NCBI GenBank assembly: GCA_049841135.1
Contig: JASGHK010000005.1
Span: 2,542,001-2,606,000 of the forward strand
DNA length: 64,000 nt
Reading direction: 5' to 3'
Origin: JACRCT01 sp049841135
GTDB taxonomy: Bacteria > Myxococcota > Myxococcia > Myxococcales > UBA5297
Below are positions 17,815 to 25,310 of the stretch, one piece after another. Below the pieces are notes generated by a model. That model made no database searches, had not been told where the DNA came from, and saw only the letters and a program-made list of their open reading frames with translations. How positions within the stretch are numbered: the first letter of the stretch is position 1; every line of letters begins with the position of its first letter. A program made the position numbers and the translations under genes.

Positions 17815-19689
17815 CGGCGGGGCGCAAGGCTGTCCCGGGGCCCCGAGGCAGGTCCGGCCCGCGGAGATCGCAGCGGTCGGGAAGGTGGCGTAGTCGGGGC
17901 AGAAGACCTTCACGGTGCCGCCGCCCCCGGTCCCTCCCGTCGACTCGAAGCGCGCCCCGCTCTCCACGGTCAGGCAATTCGCCTCGGTGCACTCGAGCCG
18001 GATGCCGCCGCCGCTCCCTGTACCACCCTGCGCATTTCCCCCGGTCGCCAGGCCCTGGTCGGTGCTCGCGCCCTCGCGCCCCCCGGCGCGCTTTCCTAAC
18101 GTGCCGTTGGCGAGCAGCTTGGCGGCTGGCCCGAGACGGAGCGAGCCGGCCGCCGACACGAGGACCCGTCCGCCGCCGGCCCCGCCACTGCCGCCTCCAA
18201 AGTGGGGTTTGGCGAAGAGCTCGAAGCCCAGGTAGCTGTCGAAATAGCAGCGATAGGTGGGCATCTGGTAAGGGCCGGCGCCACTGCCCCCACCTCCAGA
18301 GCCGAAGTCGACGGAGTCATCGACGCTCGAGTCTCCGCCGGCCGCGTAGACGGCGCCGGCACCGGAAGCGTTCGCCTTGCCGGCGGCGCCGCCGCCAGAG
18401 CCACCACCTGCTCCGCCGGCGCCATCGACGTAGGCGTCCCCGTTGTAGGGGCTCTGCTGCCCGCTTCGGCCTCCGCGGTGGCCGGCGCCGCCCGAGGCCG
18501 CGGTCGAGGAGCACTTGCTGCCGTCGAGGTCGATCCCGCCTCCACCGCCACCTCCCCCGCCGTAGCCGGCTCCCGAGGCGTCGATCGTGCCCTCGAGGTC
18601 GATCGTCTGAGCGCGAATCTCCAGCCCGCCGTCCTGGAAGAAGTCGTTGAGCGGCCTGACGTTGAGCACCACTCCGGCGGGGAGCACGAAGTCGCCGACG
18701 TTGAAGTGCACGCCGGAGGTGAAGAGGGCGGTGCCCTCCTTCACCGAGAAGCCGTCGGTCTCCCCGACCGTCCAGGCGGCGCTGCGGTGGTCCACGTTCG
18801 GGCAGCCCGCCAGGCGATCGTCGGCGATGCCGCTGCAGTCATCGTCGATGAAGTTGCACGACTCGTTCACCGCTGGAGAGACGGACGGGTTTCGCGGCTG
18901 GCAGTCCCCGCCCGGCCAGCGCGGGCCGCCGGTCTCGGAGTAGCCGTCGCCGTCCAGGTCGGCGTGCCCGTCCGTGAGCCGGTCCGAGCCGCCCTTCACG
19001 GCTGCGAAGCGGTCGTCCTCTGGGGCGCAGTCCTCGTCGACTCCGTTCTCCGGCACTTCCGCGGCGCCGGGGTGGATGAGCGGATCACGGTCGTCGCAAT
19101 CGCCGCCGGGTCTTCCAAGAGGACCGCCCGCGCTCACCGCGTACCCGTCGTGGTCTTCGTCGGCGAACTCGCACGCCAGGTCGCCCCCGTCGCAGTTCTC
19201 GTCGATGCCGTTCTCGCAGATTTCGCGGGCGGCCGGGTTTCGGGCTCCGTTGGTGTCGTCGCAGTCCCCACCGGGGAGGCCCAGCGGGCCGCCCGCGTCG
19301 ATGGCGAACCCGTCGAAGTCCTGGTCGGCGAACCGGCACTCGAGGTCGCCTCCCTGGCAGTCGTTGTCGATGTCGTCTCCGCACTGCTCGCGCGCCGCGG
19401 GGTGCACCGCCGGGTTGAAGTCGTCGCAGTCCACCGACGCGGAGAATCCGTCCCGGTCCGCGTCGGTGGTTGCGCACACGGCGTCTCCGCCGGCGCAGTC
19501 CTGGTCGATCCCGTCGCCGCAGAGGTCGCGGGCCAGCGGGTTGATCGCGCGGTTCGTGTCGTCGCAGTCGCCACCGGCAACGGTGAAGCCGTCGCCGTCC
19601 TGGTCCTGGTCGCCGGGAAGCGACGGCAGCGAGAAGTCCAGGCAGCCGGTGAAGAGGAGCAAGCCAAGCCAGCGAAGCGAAAGGCGCAT
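17809..19689 (-). CDS. MopE-type metal-binding repeat lipoprotein with Gly-rich C-terminus
   Basis: The product has 626 residues from the ATG at 19689 (MRLSLRWLGLLLFTGC, a lipoprotein signal). Residues about 25-290 contain five repeats of the MopE/calcium-type motif: D.D.DGF...GGDCDDTN..NP.A.E.C.DGID.DC. Each ends in a paired Cys unit. After residue 300 the protein becomes very Gly/Ser-rich (GYGGGGGGGGGIDLDG, GGAGGGSGGGAAG), like secreted adhesin or structural proteins. Myxobacterial proteins of this kind are exported surface proteins of uncertain role; binding of Ca or Cu is known for some MopE-like motifs and is an inference here. Confidence 0.85.
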   Translation of the reverse strand: MRLSLRWLGLLLFTGCLDFSLPSLPGDQDQDGDGFTVAGGDCDDTNRAINPLARDLCGDGIDQDCAGGDAVCATTDADRDGFSASVDCDDFNPAVHPAAREQCGDDIDNDCQGGDLECRFADQDFDGFAIDAGGPLGLPGGDCDDTNGARNPAAREICENGIDENCDGGDLACEFADEDHDGYAVSAGGPLGRPGGDCDDRDPLIHPGAAEVPENGVDEDCAPEDDRFAAVKGGSDRLTDGHADLDGDGYSETGGPRWPGGDCQPRNPSVSPAVNESCNFIDDDCSGIADDRLAGCPNVDHRSAAWTVGETDGFSVKEGTALFTSGVHFNVGDFVLPAGVVLNVRPLNDFFQDGGLEIRAQTIDLEGTIDASGAGYGGGGGGGGGIDLDGSKCSSTAASGGAGHRGGRSGQQSPYNGDAYVDGAGGAGGGSGGGAAGKANASGAGAVYAAGGDSSVDDSVDFGSGGGGSGAGPYQMPTYRCYFDSYLGFELFAKPHFGGGSGGAGGGRVLVSAAGSLRLGPAAKLLANGTLGKRAGGREGASTDQGLATGGNAQGGTGSGGGIRLECTEANCLTVESGARFESTGGTGGGGTVKVFCPDYATFPTAAISAGRTCLGAPGQPCAPPP

Positions 19690-19793
19690 GGGAGCGGATA
19701 TTGGCAGGGCCGGCTGGGAAAGCGAGGGCAACTCACTCTGGGCACTCCTGGAGCCCTGGGCTGAATACTGGCAGTCTTGGCGGAGGAGAGGCC

Positions 19794-20159
19794 ATGGACG
19801 CCGCGATACAAGGATGGTTCGGGTCGAGGTGGCGGCAGCTCCTCGTACTGCCTGCCGCGCTGGCGACTTCGATGGCCGCCAGCCTCTGGTTCGGACGGAA
19901 TGCCGACTTCGGGTTCGGGGATGCCGCGGTGGCCTATCTCTGGGGCGGTCTCTACCTACCGCTCTCGGTTGGCATGCTCTTCAAGGACGCGCCTGCCCTC
20001 GCCGTCGCCCTGGTGCTGCTCTGGGGAATGGCAATTCTGGTCTGCTGCGACCAGCTCGTCCGCAAGCGTCGCTGGGCCTTCGCGCCCGCCGTCTTCCTGC
20101 TGCTCCTGGTTCCAACACCAGCCCTGCCCGAGTTCTTTGTCGCGTCAATGGGAGTGTAG
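19794..20159 (+). CDS. Hypothetical multi-pass membrane protein
   Basis: The 121-residue product starts at 19794 after GGAGGAGAG. Four hydrophobic stretches are visible (LLVLPAALATSMAAS, AVAYLWGGLYLPLSVGMLF, LAVALVLLWGMAILVC, AFAPAVFLLLLVPTPALP). No family is recognised. It is divergent from the MopE-repeat gene, with 104 bases between. Confidence 0.7.
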   Translation: MDAAIQGWFGSRWRQLLVLPAALATSMAASLWFGRNADFGFGDAAVAYLWGGLYLPLSVGMLFKDAPALAVALVLLWGMAILVCCDQLVRKRRWAFAPAVFLLLLVPTPALPEFFVASMGV

Positions 20160-20230
20160 CCTTGGGCCGTCGAGTCCGGCTGGTGACCGCTTGGACGGGC
20201 AGCGACTCGCTTCGCCGCTGGCCAGCGAGG

Positions 20231-20611
20231 TCAGTGAGTGAGCCTGTAGAGCACCAGCACGGCGAGTGCGATGAGCACCGATACGAGCACCTGGCGCCCC
20301 GTCTCGGCCCACTGCGCCCGGCGTTCCTTCCGGTCGATCTCGGCGCAGACGTCTGCGAGCGGGGGGAATTCGCGCGCATCCCGCCATCCTTCGCCCCAGT
20401 CGACCAGGTCGTGTGGCGCCATCCGGCCGTCGGCGATCATCGCCGAGACCTCCTCGACCTCCCCCTCCCCATCGGACGCCAGCACCCGCCGCGGGGTCTC
20501 GGCTCCGGCTGCGAAGGCGAACCCCATGGACCTCCGTTGGATGTCCGCCAGGACGCGTCGGTACTGCCGCTGGTCCACCTGGCCCGTCAGGATTCGATAG
20601 CGAAGCTGCAT
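20231..20611 (-). CDS. Hypothetical tail-anchored protein
   Basis: The 126-residue product is soluble for about 100 residues (MQLRYRILTGQVDQRQYRRVLADIQRRSMG, a segment resembling GYF/DUF4339-like signalling adaptors because of MIADGRMAPHDLVDWGEGWRDA). It ends in a single C-terminal membrane helix (VLVSVLIALAVLVLYRLTH). The middle resembles the IADGRL..DLVW.EGM..W pattern of GYF-2/DUF4339 domains, common in myxobacterial membrane proteins. No partner is evident, and it lies 50 bases downstream of the next gene's stop. Confidence 0.65.
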   Translation of the reverse strand: MQLRYRILTGQVDQRQYRRVLADIQRRSMGFAFAAGAETPRRVLASDGEGEVEEVSAMIADGRMAPHDLVDWGEGWRDAREFPPLADVCAEIDRKERRAQWAETGRQVLVSVLIALAVLVLYRLTH

Positions 20612-20660
20612 GGTGACCCCTCCGCAAGCGGCGCGTCACGCCGCGGCCGCGACGGATTGT

Positions 20661-22208
20661 TCACTTGCCTTGGGCGAGCCGCGCGTCCCACTCGGCTTCG
20701 GTCCAGTGCTGATTCTCGAAGACCTTCCGGCGCTCGGGGGACAGCTCGCTCCACGGCGTCTTCTGTGCGAGCTCGGGCGGCGAGGCGAAGAAGCCGACCG
20801 ACTTCGGGTCGATCGCCTTGGCGACCTCCTTCGCGGTGATGCCCTTGTAGCCGACGCCGGCCTTGGCCTCGATCTCGACCTTGCCGAGCTTGCCCTTGGC
20901 CTTCACGCCGCCGGTGAGCTCGGCGGCGTCCGGGTCCACCTTGCTGTAGCCGCCGACGTTCTCGGTGGCCATCCACCCGAACTCCATCGCCCCGCTTTCT
21001 TTGATCTTCACGTCGGCCGGGCCGACCGTGGCCGAGACCTCGCGGCCCTTCTCTCCGTCGGCGACCTTGAAGGCGATGGGGAGGTTCTTGGGCGCGCCCA
21101 ACTCGTCCACGTACGGAATCTTGTCCTTGGTCGAGCTCTCGACCTTCCACCCCTCGGAGCCGTAGGAGCCGGTGACCTTGTCCGCGCCCAAGACGATGCT
21201 CCCCGAGCCGGTGCCCTTGGTCTTGGTCTGGCCGCTGTCGTAGACCTTGCCCTCGACCTTGAAGCCGCCCTCGAGCCGCTCGGAGATCTTGCCCTTCACG
21301 TCCACGCTGCCCTCGAGCCAGAAGCTGCCCGGCCGCACCGTGCCGGTGAGCTCGTGCATGCGTTTGCTGACGGCGACATAGGCGCGGTTGGTGCTGCACA
21401 GCTGCGCCTCGCTCGCGATGGGCTTGTAGCTGGCGTGGTCCGGGTGGGTGACGAGCTGGCTGCGGTCCCAGCTCTTGAGGAGCGGCCCCTGTGGCGAGCC
21501 CATCGACCGGATCGCCTGGGCGCTGGGGGCCTGGCCGACCTGCGTGGCGAACCGGTCGACGTAGCGCGAGTAGTCGGCGAAGTAGCGCTCGGCCAGGGAG
21601 CGGTTCTGGGTGCGGACGGCCTCGCGCAGGCCAGCGGGGAGGCTCTCGTCGTTGCGATAGAGGGCGGGCTTGTCGGGCGGGGCTGCGGTGCCGACGCCGA
21701 CCTGCCCCGGTTCCAATTTGGTCAGTCCGGCCGACACCGTGAGGTCGAGCAGCTGCTTGCGCTCCTCGAAGCCGAGCTTGGAGAGGTAGCGCTCCATCAG
21801 CCCGTCGCGGTCCATCCGCTCGATCGTGGCCCGGAGCTGGTCCGGCGGGAGCTTGGCGAGCAGCTGGGTGACTTCCTTGGCCTCGCCCTGGCTCACCCGC
21901 CAGTCCAGCGCGCCGTAGCTGAGCTTCTTCTCGATGGCGGCATAGGCGGTGTCCGGAGTGGAGGCCGACGCGTTCGTGGAGCGAGTCAGCGCGCCAGGCT
22001 GCTTCCGTGGCTCGGAGAACACCGAGCCGGTGGAATTGGAGGGGGCCCGCTCGAAGACGTCCTTGGAGCCCTCGGCCGTGCCGTCGTCCTTGGCGGCTGG
22101 CGGTGGGGCTGCGGCATGGGCGGGCTTGGGCGCGGGGGCCGCGGCCTGCGCGGCATCGTTTTCGAACGCAGCAACGCCTTGGGAACTGGACTCGGACACG
22201 CGCGGCAT
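20661..22208 (-). CDS. Large hypothetical protein, Pro/Ala-rich N-terminus, beta-rich C-terminal half
   Basis: The 515-residue product has no signal peptide. The first about 80 residues are low-complexity (AQAAAPAPKPAHAAAPPPAAK). A helical region follows at about 90-250 (QLLAKLPPDQLRATIERMDRDGLMERYLSKLGFEERKQLL). The C-terminal half is full of short alternating Gly/Lys/Val strands (GSVDVKGKISERLEGGFKVEGKVYDSGQ, GKLGKVEIEAKAGVGYKG), suggesting a repetitive beta structure. I do not recognise a family. The layout resembles exported or toxin-like effectors of myxobacteria, but no toxin motif is visible. A start at 22208 (MPRVSESSSQGV) has GGAG upstream. Confidence 0.7.
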   Translation of the reverse strand: MPRVSESSSQGVAAFENDAAQAAAPAPKPAHAAAPPPAAKDDGTAEGSKDVFERAPSNSTGSVFSEPRKQPGALTRSTNASASTPDTAYAAIEKKLSYGALDWRVSQGEAKEVTQLLAKLPPDQLRATIERMDRDGLMERYLSKLGFEERKQLLDLTVSAGLTKLEPGQVGVGTAAPPDKPALYRNDESLPAGLREAVRTQNRSLAERYFADYSRYVDRFATQVGQAPSAQAIRSMGSPQGPLLKSWDRSQLVTHPDHASYKPIASEAQLCSTNRAYVAVSKRMHELTGTVRPGSFWLEGSVDVKGKISERLEGGFKVEGKVYDSGQTKTKGTGSGSIVLGADKVTGSYGSEGWKVESSTKDKIPYVDELGAPKNLPIAFKVADGEKGREVSATVGPADVKIKESGAMEFGWMATENVGGYSKVDPDAAELTGGVKAKGKLGKVEIEAKAGVGYKGITAKEVAKAIDPKSVGFFASPPELAQKTPWSELSPERRKVFENQHWTEAEWDARLAQGK

Positions 22209-22371
22209 CGGGGGCTCCTTGGGGAGGGCAGAGGTTGGCGCGCCGAAGAGGCAGCTGGCGTGCCAGCGCTCGTTCGAGGTCAGGGCTCGGAGTCGAGTGT
22301 TCCGCCGCGAAGCACGGCAGTCCGCGGCCGGACCGTCAGAGCGGCCGCTGTGCTAACGGGCTCGCAGGCGC

Positions 22372-23112
22372 CTAGGGGCTGAGGACGTGCAGGACGAGGT
22401 CGGCGCAGAAGTGGGCGGCCATGGCGTGCTCCAAGCCTCGCTTCCAGAACAGCACCCCGAAGGCGATGCCCGCGACGCTGTTGAGCACCAGGACGCGAGT
22501 GACCACCCAGGCATCGAGCGGCGCGAGCTGCGCGGCCGCGGGCAGGTGCCCCGCGGCGAAGGCGAGCGCCGCGAAGACCGCCGCCGCGACGAAGGCGGCG
22601 GGACGCCGTCCACCCAGGAGCCTGCACAGCACCCAGGCGAAGAGCGTCATCAGGAAGAGCCGCGTCAGCACCTCCTCGCCGATGCCGCCATAGAACGAGG
22701 CGAGCAGCCCCTTCCACCGTGCGATCTGGGCGCCGAGGGACCGGATGGCCTCGGGCTGGTGCGGCATGAAGACGAAGCGGTCGAGCGCGACCAGCGCTGC
22801 GCCCGAGCAGAACCCGACGATGGCCGCGAGGCCGAACTGCCTCCTCGGCGGGGGCTCGGGCGGTGGAGTGCGGTCGACGAGCGCCCTGAGGAATGGGGCG
22901 TCGAGTCCGAGCTGCGCGCCCAGGGCGAGACCGGCCCACGCCGCCAGGAAGAGCTGCAGCGCGGTCTGGCCGGCCTGGATCGGCACCAGCGCCCAGAGCG
23001 GAATCTTCGTCGTCGCCAGCTGGGGAATCAGCACCAGCAGGTACGGGTACAGGAGGACGACGGTGAGCCCCGAGGTGAGGCCCAGGACTGCCGCCAGGCG
23101 CAGGTGCCTCAT
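22372..23112 (-). CDS. CPBP-family intramembrane metalloprotease
   Basis: The 246-residue multi-pass membrane protein carries the CPBP/Abi signatures: EEVLTR (paired Glu plus Arg, EExxxR) after SFYGGIG, a histidine motif FAAGHLPAA, and a second histidine motif MAAHFCADLVLHV near the C-terminus. These are the expected glutamate-histidine active-site residues of type II CAAX prenyl-endopeptidase-like enzymes. Bacterial members act on prenylated, peptide or unknown substrates. The gene starts four bases after the stop of the upstream acidic membrane protein, so they are likely co-transcribed. Confidence 0.88.
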   Translation of the reverse strand: MRHLRLAAVLGLTSGLTVVLLYPYLLVLIPQLATTKIPLWALVPIQAGQTALQLFLAAWAGLALGAQLGLDAPFLRALVDRTPPPEPPPRRQFGLAAIVGFCSGAALVALDRFVFMPHQPEAIRSLGAQIARWKGLLASFYGGIGEEVLTRLFLMTLFAWVLCRLLGGRRPAAFVAAAVFAALAFAAGHLPAAAQLAPLDAWVVTRVLVLNSVAGIAFGVLFWKRGLEHAMAAHFCADLVLHVLSP

Positions 23113-23116
23113 CGCG

Positions 23117-23728
23117 TCACTTCGGTGCGGCGGCGGGAGCTGGAGCGGGCGCCGCGGGTGCGGAGGCCGGATCAGCCTTGGCCGCCGAAGGCGCCGGAAC
23201 CGCCGGAGCCTTCAGCTCGGACGCGGACGCCGCGCCGGGAGCGGAGCTCGCCGCCTTTCGTGGGGCGATGCCGAACAGGTAGAAGAGGGCCGCGGCGATG
23301 GCGGCGATGGTCACGAGCGCGACGGCGATCAGCTTCATCGCCGGGCTGGCCTGCTCCTTCTGCCGGCGCAGACCCTCGGGGCGTGGCGGTGCCTTCGGCG
23401 TGGCCTTCTTGGGCGCGGTGACGATGGTCGCGACGCCGCCCTGGTCGTCGAGCGGAGCGGGCTCGGCGGGCTTGGCCACTGCGCGGATGGGCCTGGGCGG
23501 CACCGCCAGCAGCGGCGCGGCGGGCTCCTTGAGCATCGTCGCCTGATCGCTCGGCGGCTCGGCCGGTTCCTCGGGTACCTTGAGCATCGTCGCCTGGTCG
23601 TCGAGCGGCGCCTGCTCGGCCTCCTCCTCACCTTCGTCGTCCGGATGGGGTTGCTCGTCCGGTCCCATCATCACGGTCGCGCCATCGTCGGAGGCAGGGA
23701 CGTCGTCGTTCTCGTTGTCGTCTTTCAC
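23117..23728 (-). CDS. Single-pass membrane protein with repeated acidic DDxATM motifs
   Basis: The 203-residue product has an acidic, disordered N-terminus with four versions of one motif: DDGATVMMGP, DDQATMLKVP, SDQATMLKEP and DDQGGVATIVTAP. One membrane helix follows (LIAVALVTIAAIAAALFYLFGIAP), then an Ala/Pro tail. Acidic Thr motifs of this kind (xATxx after Asp) are typical kinase or FHA-binding phosphothreonine sites in bacteria with many Ser/Thr kinases. That is an inference; no partner FHA protein is in this window. The gene lies directly upstream of the CPBP protease. Confidence 0.65.
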   Translation of the reverse strand: MKDDNENDDVPASDDGATVMMGPDEQPHPDDEGEEEAEQAPLDDQATMLKVPEEPAEPPSDQATMLKEPAAPLLAVPPRPIRAVAKPAEPAPLDDQGGVATIVTAPKKATPKAPPRPEGLRRQKEQASPAMKLIAVALVTIAAIAAALFYLFGIAPRKAASSAPGAASASELKAPAVPAPSAAKADPASAPAAPAPAPAAAPK

Positions 23729-23964
23729 GGCAGGCTCCTCTCACGCCCGCCAATCAGAGCAGGAAACGAGTGGGCGAGGCAGCCGGAACTTGCGCCGTCT
23801 GGAGGGCCGTTTCCGGTCTCCCTGCCGAACGGGTCCGCACTCCCGACTCGCTAAAGGTATGTCAGCGTTCATCAACATGGATGGCGGTTCCCTGGTGGTC
23901 GAAGAGCCCCGCCCGGGGAAGGCGCGCAGAAGCGAAACTGCAATCTGTGATGGGGCCGGGGGGG

Positions 23965-24606
23965 CTAGCGCGTCACAGGCTTGCGAACCGGCGAATCGGG
24001 CGCGCTCGCCGGAGTCGCCAAGACCGGCTCGGGGCTGACGAGCATGCGCAGCAGATCGCGGTCCTGGAGGAGCTGGCGCGCGGTGTCGAGGACGGCGCTC
24101 GTCATGGCTTCGTGGTAGTTGCCGGCGTCACCGGAGCCGATGCGCAGGGACGAGCCCTGCACCTCCCCGACGCTCGCGAAGGCGGAGTCCTGGGGCCTTC
24201 GCGACTCGAGCAGGACGAGGAAGTCGCCGCAGTGGTTCTTGAGGCCCCACTCCCCGGCGCCTCGCGAGCCGAGCGCGCGCCGGATGGAGAGCCGCACGAC
24301 CAGCGTCTCGTCGCGGTCGACCACCTGCACGCCGTAGCTCGCCAACGTCTGGACGAAGTGTCCGGAGTAGAAGGTGGCGATGTCGTCGGGCGTGAGGATG
24401 CTCGTCTCGCGGTCGCGGAAGACGACTTTGCCCTCGTCGCGCTTGTCGAGGACCTCGACGCGGATGCGCTCGGCGAAGAAGGCCGCTCGCTCGGGCGTCG
24501 ACGCCGAGAGTCCGGGCGGGGTGAGCGGTGCCCAGACCAGCGCCTCCGGGGCGTGGGCGCAGGCGGAGGCGAAGAGGACGAGGGCGAGGCCGAGAACGAG
24601 GCGCAT
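23965..24606 (-). CDS. Hypothetical lipoprotein
   Basis: The product has about 213 residues; MRLVLGLALVLFASAC is a clear lipoprotein signal (Met at 24606; two upstream in-frame Mets at 24612 and 24618 are alternatives). The mature part is globular without obvious repeats (PDDIATFYSGHFVQTLASYGVQVVDRDETLVVRLSIRR). It weakly resembles YajG-like envelope lipoproteins, but I cannot confirm that. It sits 49 bases downstream of the receiver gene on the same strand. Confidence 0.65.
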   Translation of the reverse strand: MRLVLGLALVLFASACAHAPEALVWAPLTPPGLSASTPERAAFFAERIRVEVLDKRDEGKVVFRDRETSILTPDDIATFYSGHFVQTLASYGVQVVDRDETLVVRLSIRRALGSRGAGEWGLKNHCGDFLVLLESRRPQDSAFASVGEVQGSSLRIGSGDAGNYHEAMTSAVLDTARQLLQDRDLLRMLVSPEPVLATPASAPDSPVRKPVTR

Positions 24607-24655
24607 GGGCATCAACACGTCCTACCGCTCGCCCTGCTCCGTGAAGCAGCTTCCA

Positions 24656-25054
24656 TCAGCCCCTGAGCGCCAGGTGCAGCGCGTCGGTCAGGCGCGAGTT
24701 GACCACCGGCTTGGAGACGAAGGCGTTGGCGCCCGCCTTCAGCGCCACGTCGCGGGTCTCGTCGGGGGCGCTGCTGATGACCACCACCGGCAGGCGCAGG
24801 GTCTTGGCCGAGGACCGGACCTGCTTGAGCACCTCGCTGCCGTGGAGCTTAGGCAGGACCCAGTCGAGCAGGAGCAGGTCGAAGCTCTCCTTCTCCAGGC
24901 GCGCGAGCGCGGTGCGGCCTTCGTTGACCTCGACCAACTCGTAGCCGGGGCTGTCGGCCGCCAGCACCTCGGCGAGGCTGGAGCGGATGAGGTCCCGCGC
25001 GATCGAGCTGTCGTCAACGAGGAGCACGCGGAGCTTCGGGCTGGGAGAGGTCAT
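24656..25054 (-). CDS. CheY-like stand-alone receiver domain
   Basis: The 132-residue product is a complete REC domain: VLLVDDSSIARDLIRSSL, phospho-acceptor Asp in LLLLDWVLPKLHGSEVL, VVVISSAP (Ser/Thr switch) and FVSKPV (Lys). The ATG at 25054 gives MTSPSPKLRVLLVDDS. No histidine kinase is adjacent, so the partner is unknown. Confidence 0.9.
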   Translation of the reverse strand: MTSPSPKLRVLLVDDSSIARDLIRSSLAEVLAADSPGYELVEVNEGRTALARLEKESFDLLLLDWVLPKLHGSEVLKQVRSSAKTLRLPVVVISSAPDETRDVALKAGANAFVSKPVVNSRLTDALHLALRG

Positions 25055-25310
25055 GGCGGTCCTTGGAGGTGAACGAGACGGACACTCTAACGGCTGCGCC
25101 CCGCGGACTCCAAGGCCGCCAGGAAAGCTCCGGGCGCCTGGTGCGTGGAGGTAGGCAAACGGACCGGGAGCAACCGCGAATGGCGACGGCAGCGCGGTGG
25201 ATCTACACCGTGCCCTTCGCGAGCGGGCACGGGCCGTGAAAACGGTCGGGGAGCGTCGGACGGACGGTTGTTGGAGCTGCCGGCCTCCGCGCCGGGTCGG
25301 TCGGGCGCAG

